Shown here piece by piece: positions 25,076 through 33,886 of a DNA stretch of 64,000 bases. The stretch is from NCBI RefSeq assembly GCF_021391495.1, contig NZ_CP090063.1:4712001-4776000 (forward strand). The letters are read 5' to 3'. The notes under the pieces were generated by a model, which was not told where the DNA came from, did no database searches, and was given only the letters and a program-made list of their open reading frames with translations. Source of the stretch: Amycolatopsis acidiphila (GTDB lineage Bacteria > Actinomycetota > Actinomycetes > Mycobacteriales > Pseudonocardiaceae). Numbering within the stretch: the stretch's first letter is position 1; the number at the start of each line of letters is the position of its first letter. The position numbers were made by a program, and so were the translations under genes.

Positions 25076-26790
25076 TGCTTCCTTCCCCGGCCCGAGGCCG
25101 GCTGTGCGTCGCCGCGAACGGCGACCGGTTGGTGGCGGCCTCGCAGCAGGGAGGCCACCGCGGCGACCACGGCCATCACCGCGGCCGCGGTGAACACCGT
25201 GACGAGTCCGTTGTGGACAGGCCCGGCGACGAGCTGGGGGAAGAACGTCTTCCCGGTCAGCACGTCCACGTTCGGCTGGGGCAGGGTGGCGAGCACGCCG
25301 CTGCTGCCCAGCAGGTGCCCGACCGGGTTGCTGCCCAGGAACGCGGCGAACAGGGTGCTCACCGGGGGCAACGCGGCCACGCTGGTCGCGGTCGCCGCCG
25401 GCACGCCCTGCGCCTGCAGGCCGGCCGCGAGGGTGTGCGGCAGCGAGCCGGCGAGACCGGCGATCATCAGCGAGAAGAAGATGCCGATGGACAACGAGGT
25501 TCCCGAGTTCTGGAACGTCGAGCGCATCCCGGACGCCACCCCGCGTTCGCCGGGCGGCACGCTGCCCATGATCGCGGAGGTGTTCGGCGCGGAGAACATC
25601 CCCTGCCCTATCCCGGACAGCAGGAGCAGGAGCGCGAAGACGGGGTAGGAGAAGTTCACCGGCAGGGCGAGCAGCCCGACGAACGCGCCGGCGACGATCA
25701 CCAGCCCGCCGGTGGCGAACAGCCGCGCGCCGAACCGGTCGGACAGGTACCCCGAGACCGGCCCGGCGACCAGGAACCCGGCCGTCAGCGGCAGCATGTA
25801 GATCCCGGCCCACAGCGGGGTGTCCTCGTAGTCGAAGCCGTGCAGCGGCAGCCAGATCCCCTGCAGCCAGATGATCAGCATGAACTGCAGCCCGCCCCGG
25901 GCGATCGCGGTGAGCAGCGCCGCGAGGTTCCCGGCGGCGAACGCGCGGATCCGGAACAGCCCGAGCCGGAACATCGGCGCGACCACCCTGGTCTCGGCGA
26001 TGCAGAACACGATCAGCAGCAGCACGCCCAGCGCGAGGCCGCCGAGCACGGCCGGGTTGCCCCAGCCGGTCGGATGCCCGCCGTAGGGCTGGATGCCGTA
26101 GGTGATCGCGGCGAGGATGACGCCGGTGCCAGCGGTGAACGTGGCCGTGCCGATCCAGTCGATGCGCGCCGGGCGCCGCTCGCCGGTCTCCCGCAGGCTG
26201 CGGTAGGACCAGATGGTGCCGAGCACGCCGATCGGCACGCTCACCCAGAACACCGCGTGCCAGTCGATCGCGGCGAGCAGCCCGCCCGCGAGCAGGCCGA
26301 GGAACTGACCAGCCAGCGCGGTGATCTGGTTGACGCCGAGCGCCATGCCGCGCTGCCGGGCGGGAAACGCGTCGGTGAGGATCGCGGCGGAGTTCCCGGT
26401 CAGCGTCGCGCCGCCGAACGCCTGCACGACGCGCCAGCCGATCAGCCACAGCGCACCGCCGCCCCCGGTCAGCGGGTCGAGCGAGAGCGCCAGCGAGGCG
26501 GCGGCGAAGATCGCGAAGCCCATGTTGTACATCCGGACGCGGCCGAACATGTCCCCCAGCCGGCCCAGCGCGACCACGAGCACCGCCGAGACCAGCAGGT
26601 ACCCGAGGATCATCCACAGCAGGTAGCTGATGTTGCCCGGCGCGAGCGGGTCCAGCCCGATCCCGCGGAAGATCGCCGGCAGCGAGATGATCACGATCGA
26701 CCCGTCGACGCTCGCGATCAGCACCCCGAGGGTGGTGTTGGACAGCGCGATCCACTTGTAGCGTTCGCCGCCGCCGCTCTGCGCCGTCAC
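25072..26790 (-). CDS. MFS drug transporter, DHA2 (EmrB/QacA) family
   Basis: A 572-residue, 14-helix drug:H+ antiporter-type protein (ASVDGSIVIISLPAIFRGIG; LGRLGDMFGRVRMYNMGF; GNSAAILTDAFPARQRGMALGVNQI). GTG at 26790 overlaps the marR stop by 4 bases and its stop overlaps the next gene's start. Located between a MarR repressor and an isochorismatase-like gene, it probably exports a toxic phenolic or xenobiotic sensed by MarR. Confidence 0.92.
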   Translation of the reverse strand: MTAQSGGGERYKWIALSNTTLGVLIASVDGSIVIISLPAIFRGIGLDPLAPGNISYLLWMILGYLLVSAVLVVALGRLGDMFGRVRMYNMGFAIFAAASLALSLDPLTGGGGALWLIGWRVVQAFGGATLTGNSAAILTDAFPARQRGMALGVNQITALAGQFLGLLAGGLLAAIDWHAVFWVSVPIGVLGTIWSYRSLRETGERRPARIDWIGTATFTAGTGVILAAITYGIQPYGGHPTGWGNPAVLGGLALGVLLLIVFCIAETRVVAPMFRLGLFRIRAFAAGNLAALLTAIARGGLQFMLIIWLQGIWLPLHGFDYEDTPLWAGIYMLPLTAGFLVAGPVSGYLSDRFGARLFATGGLVIVAGAFVGLLALPVNFSYPVFALLLLLSGIGQGMFSAPNTSAIMGSVPPGERGVASGMRSTFQNSGTSLSIGIFFSLMIAGLAGSLPHTLAAGLQAQGVPAATATSVAALPPVSTLFAAFLGSNPVGHLLGSSGVLATLPQPNVDVLTGKTFFPQLVAGPVHNGLVTVFTAAAVMAVVAAVASLLRGRHQPVAVRGDAQPASGRGRKQ

Positions 26791-27236
26791 AGCTGCTCCG
26801 CCAGCCGCTCCAGCAGCGGCACGACGGCCAGCAGCTCACGGCGCTCGGCCGCGGTGAAGCCCTCCTCCAGCGCGAGCGCCAGCCGCTGGACGCTCGCCGA
26901 CCGGCGGTCGTGGATGACGGCCCGGCCCGCCTCGGTGGGTGTCATCACGACCCGGCGCCCGTCCGCGGCGTCCGGCGCGCGGTCCACCATGCCGCGTTGT
27001 TCGAGCGCGGCCAGCGTGCTCGCCATCGCCTGCGGCCGCACCGCCTCGGCGTCCGCGAGCGCGCCCGGCGCGGCCGGCCCCTCGCGGTCCAGCCGGGACA
27101 GCACCGACATCTCCGACAGGGTCAGCTCGCCCGGCGCGTGCGCCTGCCGCAACCGGCGCACCAGCCGCCCGACCGCCACCTTCAGCTCGGCCGCCACCCG
27201 CGCGGACTCCCGGGACGGCGTCTTGATCTCAGCCAC
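26787..27236 (-). CDS. MarR-family transcriptional regulator
   Basis: A 149-residue winged-helix regulator (ELTLSEMSVLSRLDREGPAAPGALADAEAVRPQAMASTLAALEQRGMVDRAPDAADGRRVVMTPTEAG). GTG start at 27236. It is first in the operon with the MFS exporter and the isochorismatase-like gene, all coupled by GTGA overlaps. A short palindrome at 27242-27258 overlaps the likely start of transcription, consistent with autorepression relieved by a phenolic ligand. Confidence 0.9.
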   Translation of the reverse strand: MAEIKTPSRESARVAAELKVAVGRLVRRLRQAHAPGELTLSEMSVLSRLDREGPAAPGALADAEAVRPQAMASTLAALEQRGMVDRAPDAADGRRVVMTPTEAGRAVIHDRRSASVQRLALALEEGFTAAERRELLAVVPLLERLAEQL

Positions 27237-27503
27237 GATAGTAACAATAGGCTGTTTAAATCTGCCTTATCAACTGGGTTGAAGTTTGTCGCTCGCGGCC
27301 TCGCGGGCGGGGGCCGGGCAGCGGACCCGGCCATCAGGTCGAAGCTCACCGTGAACGACCCGGAAACGTTGCCGGACCACCGGACGCACCTCATCGGGCG
27401 ACGAAGGCGGCGGGGCCGTGACGTGGCACCCGCCGGCGACGACACTGGCCCGTGGGCCCCGAGCCCCCTCGGGCGCCCTCCCCACCGAGGAGAGGAACTC
27501 CGG
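27237..27503. other. Divergent intergenic region, marR operon / hydrolase
   Basis: This 267-base gap holds no gene that can be supported. Its only visible structure is TAACAATAGGCTGTTTA at 27242-27258, an imperfect palindrome in unusually AT-rich sequence 6 bases from the MarR start, a plausible MarR operator. The rest is GC-rich and featureless up to the GAGGAGAGGA ribosome-binding site of the hydrolase gene. Confidence 0.45.
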
Positions 27504-28337
27504 ATGTCGAAGATCACCGTCGGCCACGAGAACTCCGAGGCCATCGAGATCCACTACGAGGACCACGGCAGCGGGCAGCCCGTCGTGCTCATCCACGGCT
27601 ACCCGCTCAACGGGCACTCCTGGGAAAAGCAGGAAAGAGTGCTCCTGCAGGCGGGCTACCGGGTCATCACCTACGACCGGCGCGGGTTCGGCCAGTCCAG
27701 CCAGCCCACCGTCGGCTACGACTACGACACCTTCGCCGCCGACCTCGCGGCCCTGCTGGAGCACCTCGGACTGACCGGCGTCGTGCTCGTGGGCTTCTCC
27801 ATGGGCACCGGCGAGGTCACCCGCTACCTGGGCACCTACGGCTCCGCCCGCGTCCGCAAGGCCGTGCTCATGGGCGCGATCCCGCCGTTCCTGCTCAAGA
27901 CCGACGACAACCCCGACGGCGTCGACCGGTCGGTGTTCGAGGGCATCAAGGAGGCCGTGGTCAAGGACCGTCCCGCCTACTTCAAGGACTTCCTGGACAA
28001 CTTCTACAACGTCGACACCTACGGTGGCACCCGCATCAGCGACCAGGCCTGGCAGAACAGCTTCAACGTCGCCGTCGCCGCGTCCGCCCATGCCGCGCAC
28101 GCCTGCGTCGACACCTGGCTCACCGACTTCCGCCAGGACCTGCCCAAGATCGGCGTGCCGGTGCTGCTCATCCACGGCGACGCCGACCGCATCCTGCCGT
28201 ACCAGGCCACCGCGGCCCGGCTGCCCGGGCTCGTCAAGGACCTGGAGTTCGTCACCGTCGAGGGCGGCCCGCACAACATCGCCTGGACCCACCCCGAGGA
28301 GGTGAACGGCCCGCTGCTCGACTTCCTCGGCCGCTGA
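27504..28337 (+). CDS. Alpha/beta hydrolase (non-heme chloroperoxidase-like)
   Basis: A 277-residue alpha/beta hydrolase close to cofactor-free haloperoxidases and esterases. The oxyanion region HGYPLNGHSW, nucleophile S99 in GFSMGTGE, acid Asp near 226-228 (HGDADRILPY) and His257 (GGPHNIAW) form a complete triad. ATG at 27504 follows GAGGAGAGGAACT. It stands alone between the marR operon (divergent) and the epimerase gene (convergent). A perhydrolase or esterase role is likely; the substrate is unknown. Confidence 0.9.
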   Translation: MSKITVGHENSEAIEIHYEDHGSGQPVVLIHGYPLNGHSWEKQERVLLQAGYRVITYDRRGFGQSSQPTVGYDYDTFAADLAALLEHLGLTGVVLVGFSMGTGEVTRYLGTYGSARVRKAVLMGAIPPFLLKTDDNPDGVDRSVFEGIKEAVVKDRPAYFKDFLDNFYNVDTYGGTRISDQAWQNSFNVAVAASAHAAHACVDTWLTDFRQDLPKIGVPVLLIHGDADRILPYQATAARLPGLVKDLEFVTVEGGPHNIAWTHPEEVNGPLLDFLGR

Positions 28338-28344
28338 GCCGCCG

Positions 28345-29328
28345 TCAGGACCGCACTGCCGGGTTGTCCGCGACGTAGGCCCGCACGATGTCGTCGAACG
28401 ACTCCTCGGCGGTGAGGCCGAGTGCGTGGGCGCGCGGGGTGCGCAGCCGCGCGGGCCAGCTGCGCACCAGGGGCCCGATGGCGGGGTCGTCGATCCAGTC
28501 GATGAGCTCGCTCGCCCGCGTGCCCGCCACCCGGTCGAGTGCGGCCGCCATCTCGCGCGGCGTCGTGGTCAGCGCGGGGAGGTTGAGCGCGGTCCGGCTG
28601 CCCCACGCCTCGTCGCCGGCCCGGGCGGCGAGCAGGATGCCGTCCAGGGTCCGGCGCGGCGAGGACAGCGCGACGGGTGTGTCCGGCGGGACCGGGCACA
28701 CCGCCCGCTGCCCGGCGAGCGGCTCGCGGACGATCCCGGACAGGAAGCTCGACGCGGCGGCGTTCGGCCTGCCGGGCCGCACGGACACCGTCATCAGCCG
28801 CACGGACCGGCCGCGGACGAATCCCTTGCGCGTGTAGTCGGCCACCAGCTGCTCGCCGATGAACTTCTGGACGCCGTAGCTCGACTGCGGGCGCGGCAGG
28901 GTGTCGTCGTCCACCACGCCGACCGGCCCGATCGCCGGGTCGCTGCCGAACACGGCCAGCGAGCTGGAGAACACCAGCACCGGCGGCGTCCGGTGCCGCC
29001 GGGCGTACTCCAGCAGCGCGCGGGTCCCGTCCACATTGGTGCGCATGCCGAGGTCGAAGTCGGCTTCGGCGGCGCCGCTGACCACCCCGGCGAGATGGAA
29101 CACCACGTCCGCCTCGCCCAGTTCGGGCAGCACGCTCACCAGCTCCCCGACGACGGGCCGCACGCGCTCGTCCTCCGCGAGGTCGGCGGCAGGCTCGGCG
29201 AGATCCGCCAGGACCAGCTCGCCGACCGCGGCCGGTCCCGCACCGCCGACGGCCACCGGCCCGGCGAGCAGCCGGCGTGCGAGCAGGGTGCCGAGGAACC
29301 CGGCACCTCCGGTGATGACGACCTTCAC
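28345..29328 (-). CDS. NAD-dependent epimerase/dehydratase, DenD-like
   Basis: A 327-residue short-chain dehydrogenase of the extended type with NAD motif TGGAGFLG at about residues 6-13 and catalytic SxnYxxxK (SSSLAVFG; SSYGVQK). It resembles D-erythronate 2-dehydrogenase (DenD), which oxidises the C2 hydroxyl of four-carbon sugar acids. GTG at 29328 overlaps the kinase stop by 4 bases, so the two are coupled, as in known denD-denK loci. No aldolase/decarboxylase (OtnC-type) or isomerase (OtnI-type) gene is adjacent. Confidence 0.82.
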   Translation of the reverse strand: MKVVITGGAGFLGTLLARRLLAGPVAVGGAGPAAVGELVLADLAEPAADLAEDERVRPVVGELVSVLPELGEADVVFHLAGVVSGAAEADFDLGMRTNVDGTRALLEYARRHRTPPVLVFSSSLAVFGSDPAIGPVGVVDDDTLPRPQSSYGVQKFIGEQLVADYTRKGFVRGRSVRLMTVSVRPGRPNAAASSFLSGIVREPLAGQRAVCPVPPDTPVALSSPRRTLDGILLAARAGDEAWGSRTALNLPALTTTPREMAAALDRVAGTRASELIDWIDDPAIGPLVRSWPARLRTPRAHALGLTAEESFDDIVRAYVADNPAVRS

Positions 29329-30725
29329 AGGACCTCCAGTCGGCCGACGACGTCCGCCAGCGAGCTCTCGTCGCCGACGTTCCCGGCGAACACCACGTAC
29401 GGCAGCCCCGCCGCGGGCCCGGACACCGGCTCCCACAGGGACACAATGCCCGGCAGCAGGGAGCCCCGGACCCAGGCCCGGCGGATGCCCAGTGCCTCGG
29501 TGGCCACGTCGGAGGAGGTGATGCCGCCCTTCGCCACCACGAACCCGGGGCGGCGCGCCGCGACCACCCGCCCGGCGGCGGTGGTCAGCGCGGCGCTCAC
29601 CCGGCGGGCGATGTGCAGGCTCGCCGCCTCGTCCGCGCCCTTGACCAGGGCCCGCGAGGTGCTCAGCACCACCAGTGAGTTCTCGAGCGCGGCAGCGGCG
29701 GCCGCCACCGCGTCGCGGATGTGCTCGTCCGCACGGGTCTCGTCGAGCAGCGTCGGCACGTCGAGCTCGACCGCGGCGAACCGGCGCCGCCGCCCCAGCT
29801 CGGCGAGCTGCCCCGTCGTCAGCGCGACGTGGGAGCCGACGACGACGAGCCCGTGCGCCCCGGGCCGGACGAGCCCGGCCAGCACCTCGTCCGCGATCGG
29901 CGGCTGCGCATCCTGCCCCACCCGGGCCCGCACGAAGGACGGGCCGATCCGGTACACAAAGGACATTCCGGCGTCCTCCGCGGCGAGGACCGCCAGCACG
30001 GCGGCGCGCAGGTCGTCGTCCTCGGCGGCGTCGAGCGCGACGACCCTCCCGCCGCGGACGCCGGTCAGCCGGTTCCGGAGGCTTTCCGTGGTGCCACCGC
30101 GGATGTCCTCGACCGTCAGCTCGGCGACCTCCTCGGCGGCCAGTCGTCCGCCGCTCTTTTCGGCGACCCAGTCGGCGAGCCTGGACGAGCGGTAGCCGAA
30201 CGTCGCGTCGCGAGCGAACTCGCTCTCCGCCACGGGAAGCAGCCCGTCGCCGGCCCGCAACCAGTGCACACCGTGGATCGTGACCCGGCCGGCGTCGGTG
30301 TAGGCGGGCGCGAGCACGACCGCGTCGACCGTGCCGCCGTGCTTCGCGACGACCTCGCCGATCGCGTCGGTTTCGAGCGGGAAATGGCCGCGCAGCGTGG
30401 AATCGCTCCGGCTCGCGAAGACCGGGCGAACGCCTTCCCGCCCGGCAGCTTCGAGGCACGCTTCGACGACCTCGCGGTCCCGCGTGGCCGCCTCGCCGGG
30501 CGCGAGGCTGCGGGTGTTGGTCAGCACGAAGAACCCGGGCGTGTCCTGGCGCAGCGCCCACCGGACGTCCTCGACGCCCCAGCGCGTGAGCACCGGCAGG
30601 TCGCGGACGGTCTGGGTGCCGGTCGGGTCGTCGTCGAGGAACACGACCCGGCGCGCGCCCGCCAGCGCGCCGCGCACCGCCCGCGCGGGCACCCGCCGCA
30701 CCGCGTGCAGGGGTTCGGGGTTCAC
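29325..30725 (-). CDS. Four-carbon acid sugar kinase family protein (DUF1537/OtnK-like)
   Basis: A 466-residue DUF1537 kinase. The N-terminal domain has FLDDDPTGTQTVRDLPVLT and SRSDSTLRGHFPLETDAIG, the family's substrate-binding signatures, and the C-terminal domain has FVVAKGGITSSDVATEALGI for nucleotide binding. These enzymes phosphorylate 3-oxo-tetronates in erythronate/threonate catabolism. GTG at 30725 has GGGAGG upstream. It is the first gene of a two-gene operon with the DenD-like dehydrogenase. Confidence 0.87.
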   Translation of the reverse strand: MNPEPLHAVRRVPARAVRGALAGARRVVFLDDDPTGTQTVRDLPVLTRWGVEDVRWALRQDTPGFFVLTNTRSLAPGEAATRDREVVEACLEAAGREGVRPVFASRSDSTLRGHFPLETDAIGEVVAKHGGTVDAVVLAPAYTDAGRVTIHGVHWLRAGDGLLPVAESEFARDATFGYRSSRLADWVAEKSGGRLAAEEVAELTVEDIRGGTTESLRNRLTGVRGGRVVALDAAEDDDLRAAVLAVLAAEDAGMSFVYRIGPSFVRARVGQDAQPPIADEVLAGLVRPGAHGLVVVGSHVALTTGQLAELGRRRRFAAVELDVPTLLDETRADEHIRDAVAAAAAALENSLVVLSTSRALVKGADEAASLHIARRVSAALTTAAGRVVAARRPGFVVAKGGITSSDVATEALGIRRAWVRGSLLPGIVSLWEPVSGPAAGLPYVVFAGNVGDESSLADVVGRLEVL

Positions 30726-30845
30726 TCGGCGCCTCCCATCGCGCCCCCACCCTATAGCGGCCCGTGCCCGGTGAGGGTGTCGCTCCGGGGCCGGAGACGG
30801 CAGGCTGGGACGAACTGCCCGGCCACTCGAGGAGCGTGCGTCGAG

Positions 30846-31678
30846 ATGCCATGGTTTCCGGACTTCGCCAGCGCCGTCGAGCTGGTCCGCAGGCAGACCC
30901 GGGCCGCGGGGCGGGCCGACCCGGTCGGGCAGTACTTCGCCGCGCTCGACAACGGGAACGCCCGGGCGCTGGAGGCCGCGTGGCCCGGCGAGGTGGTGGT
31001 GCACGACCCCCGCGCCGGCGAGGTCCGCGGCCACAAGCAGCTGCTGAAGTTCGTCCGCCGGAACCGGGCGTGGCTCGCCGGGCGGCACGCGCGGATCGAG
31101 ACGGCGGCGGCCACCACGGACGGCGACCGGGCGGTGGTCGAGCTGCTCGCCCACCTGGTCGCGAACGACGGGCGCGAGGTGGCCTGGCCGGTGGCGGTCG
31201 TCGCCCAGTCCCCCGACGACCGGTCGGTCGTGTTCCGCACCTACTGCAGCCAATGGCCGGTCGACGGGCAGCGCCATCTGCGACCGCCGATCCTCGGCCC
31301 CGCCGCGGTCCACCCCGGCGACGTCGTCGGCGATACGCGTCCGCGCTGGAGGCCGGTGACACGGAGGCGGTCGTGGCCACTTTCGCGCCGGACGGCTACT
31401 TCCGCGAACCGATCGGCCGGCACTACACCCACACCGGCACCCCGGCCCTGCGTTCGTTCTTCACCAGTTGCTTCAGTGCCGGTGGCGGCATCGGGTTGCA
31501 GCACTGCGCCGTCACCGACGACGGGACGCGCTGCGCTGTCGAATACAACTGCGTCCGCTGGGGCGAGCACGACCTGCCGCCGCAGGCGGGACTGAGCGTC
31601 TGCGAACGCGGCCCCGACGGGCTCCTCGCCGCGGTGCGCGTCTACGACGACGTCGAAGGACCGCTCGCGCGCCCCTGA
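30846..31678 (+). pseudogene. NTF2/SnoaL-like two-domain protein with frameshift
   Basis: ATG at 30846 (after GAGGAG) opens an NTF2-like domain (VGQYFAALDNGNARALEAAWPGEVVVHDPRAGEVRGHKQLLKFV). After GDVVG near 31330 the frame must shift by one base, after which a second NTF2-like domain continues YASALEAGDTEAVVATFAPDGYFREPIGRHYTHTGTPALRSFF to the stop at 31678. Joined, it is about 277 residues with two related domains. The shift is either real damage or a single base error. Function unknown; SnoaL-like proteins are often isomerases or hydratases. Confidence 0.65.
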
Positions 31679-31711
31679 GGGAGACCGATCTCGCAGTGCT
31701 GGTGCTGCCGC

Positions 31712-32287
31712 TCAGCAGCCCAGGACCGAACGCGCCGCGGCGGAGAGGAGCTTGCGCAGCCGGTTGTCCTCCAGGCCGCTGTTGTGGAACAACGTCGACT
31801 GGATGGCGCCGATCGCGGCGTGCACGACCACCCTCGCCTCCGGGTCGCCGATGTCGGTGCGCAGCTCGGCCAGCAGGTGCACCCACTCCTCCAGGTACAG
31901 CCGCTGCTTGCGGCGCAGCCGCCGCCGGTCGTCCTCGGGCAGGTTGTGGATCTCGTTGTGGTAGACCTGCGCCAGCTCGCGGTCGGCGACCACGAACTCC
32001 ACCTGCCCGGCGATCAGCTCGTGCAGCGCCTCGCGCAGGTCGCCGACCTCGTGCACGATCCGCTGCTCGTCGCGCAGCAGCCCGTCGATGACCCGGTCGA
32101 ACAGGGCCACCAGCACCGCGGACTTGCTCTCGAAGTGCCGGTAGATCGCCGAGCCGGTGACCCCGGCCGCGGCGCCGATGTCCGCCATGGACACCGCGTG
32201 ATACCCCTTGCGCGCCACCAGGTCGGCGGCCGCGGCGAGGATCCGCTCCTTGCGGGCGGGGTCGCGGGTGCGTGCCGGCGAGCTCAT
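31712..32287 (-). CDS. TetR-family regulator of the acyl-CoA operon
   Basis: A 191-residue TetR repressor with HTH in VSMADIGAAAGVTGSAIYRHFESKSAVLVALFDRVIDGLL (about 32-68) and a TetR_C domain resembling acyl-CoA-sensing regulators. ATG overlaps the ligase stop by 4 bases, placing it last in an eight-gene operon. It probably binds the two 16-bp sites in the divergent promoter region near 42 kb and is released by an acyl-CoA intermediate, as for AtuR-type or fatty-acid regulators; this is inference. Confidence 0.88.
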   Translation of the reverse strand: MSSPARTRDPARKERILAAAADLVARKGYHAVSMADIGAAAGVTGSAIYRHFESKSAVLVALFDRVIDGLLRDEQRIVHEVGDLREALHELIAGQVEFVVADRELAQVYHNEIHNLPEDDRRRLRRKQRLYLEEWVHLLAELRTDIGDPEARVVVHAAIGAIQSTLFHNSGLEDNRLRKLLSAAARSVLGC

Positions 32288-33867
32288 CCCGCACCACCGG
32301 TGTAGTGCTCGGCGAAGCTCTCCCGGACCACGTTCTTCCGGATCTTGCCGGTCGAGGTGCGTGGCAGCTCGCCGGCCACGATCACGGCCTTCGGCACCTT
32401 GTACCGGTCGATGCGCGAACGCAGGCCCGCCAGCAGCGCCTCGGGATCGATCCGCCGGCCGGGCTTGGGCACCACGACCGCGGTGATCGCCTCCGTCCAC
32501 CGCTCGTGCGGCAGCCCCACCACGACGGCCTCCGCGATGTCCTCGCCGACCTCGAACAACGCCTTCTCGACCTCCATCGAAGCCACGTTCTCCCCGCCGG
32601 TCTTGATCACGTCCTTGCGCCGGTCGCTGAACCACAGGATGCCATCGGCGTCGAAGTACCCGACGTCCCCGCTGTGAAACCAGCCGTGTTCGAACGCCTC
32701 CGCCGTCGCCTCCGCGTCGTCGAGGTACCCGGTCATGGTGTGCGGGCCCCGGTAGACGATCTCGCCGACCTCGCCCTGGGGCAGCAGGCTCCCGTCGGCG
32801 TCCATGATCGCGGTCTGCACGTTGACCACCGCGCTGCCGACCGCGCCGGCGTGCGAGAGCTGGTGCTCCGGGCGGAAGAGGTTCGTCGTCGGGCTCATCT
32901 CGGTCTGTCCGAAAAGGAGGTAGAACTCACAGCCGAACACCTCGATCGCCTGCCGCAGCTGGGCTTCGGGCATCGCGGCCATGGCGTAGAGCGCCCGGCG
33001 GAGGCTGGACAGGTCGCGGGTGGCGACGTCCGGGTGCTCCAGCAGCTGCTGGTACATCATCGGCAGCCCGAAGATCTGCGTGATGCGCTCGCGTTCGATC
33101 TGCTCGAGCAGGCCCGCGGCGTCGAACCCGCGCCGGACGTGGATGGCCGCGCCGACCATGACCGCGGCGGTGCAGTGGCAGTTGAGCTGCGCGGTGTGGA
33201 ACATCGGCATCATCGCGACGAACCGGTCCTCCTCGGTGAACCGCGCCTCCAGCGCCATCATCGTCGACTCGAGGTAGATCGCGGTGTGATTACCCATCAC
33301 GCCCTTGGGGAACGAGGTCGTGCCGCTGGTGTAGAGGTAGGTGATCGGGTCGCGGTCGCCGACGACGTGCTCGGGCTCGGTGTCCGGGAAGCCCTCGGCC
33401 AGCTCCTCGAAGGTGCCCCCCTCGGCCGCGGCGCCGGTGCCAGGGGCGACGATCACGTCCGTCACCGCGGGCACCTTGCCCAGCGCGTCCGACATGGCCT
33501 CCAGCAGCTGGCTCTCGACGACGATCCCGCGGGACTTCGAGTGCCCCAGCACGTACGCCACCTCGTCGGCCCGCCAGCCGAGGTTGACCGGCACGCACAC
33601 CACGCCGAGCTTCGCGCAGGCGTAGTAGGTCACCAGGAACTCGGCGCTGTTGCCCGAGGCGAGCGCGAGCGCGTCGCCGCGGGCGTAACCGCGGGCCGTG
33701 AGGGCGTTGGCGACCCGGTTCACCCACGCGTTGAACTCGGTGTAGGTGAACCGGCGCGCGCCGTCGACCACCGCGGTGCGCCGGGGATGGCGGGCGGCGG
33801 TCCTGGTCAGGCTGTCGCCGACGTTGACCCGGTGGATGAGGTTGTCGTGGAGCTCGGACGCGGACAT
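32284..33867 (-). CDS. Acyl-CoA synthetase (AMP-binding)
   Basis: A 527-residue ANL-superfamily ligase that activates a carboxylic acid to its CoA ester through an acyl-AMP. The P-loop YTSGTTSFPKGV is at about 179-190, the A5 region is FGQTEMSPTTN, WFHSGDVGYFD is the A7 motif, and catalytic Lys508 is in TSTGKIRK. It lies between the acyl-CoA dehydrogenase and TetR genes in the operon. The acid is probably branched or isoprenoid, judging from the carboxylase and AtuA-like neighbours. Confidence 0.93.
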   Translation of the reverse strand: MSASELHDNLIHRVNVGDSLTRTAARHPRRTAVVDGARRFTYTEFNAWVNRVANALTARGYARGDALALASGNSAEFLVTYYACAKLGVVCVPVNLGWRADEVAYVLGHSKSRGIVVESQLLEAMSDALGKVPAVTDVIVAPGTGAAAEGGTFEELAEGFPDTEPEHVVGDRDPITYLYTSGTTSFPKGVMGNHTAIYLESTMMALEARFTEEDRFVAMMPMFHTAQLNCHCTAAVMVGAAIHVRRGFDAAGLLEQIERERITQIFGLPMMYQQLLEHPDVATRDLSSLRRALYAMAAMPEAQLRQAIEVFGCEFYLLFGQTEMSPTTNLFRPEHQLSHAGAVGSAVVNVQTAIMDADGSLLPQGEVGEIVYRGPHTMTGYLDDAEATAEAFEHGWFHSGDVGYFDADGILWFSDRRKDVIKTGGENVASMEVEKALFEVGEDIAEAVVVGLPHERWTEAITAVVVPKPGRRIDPEALLAGLRSRIDRYKVPKAVIVAGELPRTSTGKIRKNVVRESFAEHYTGGAG

Positions 33868-33886
33868 CGGTTCTCCTTACAGGAAG

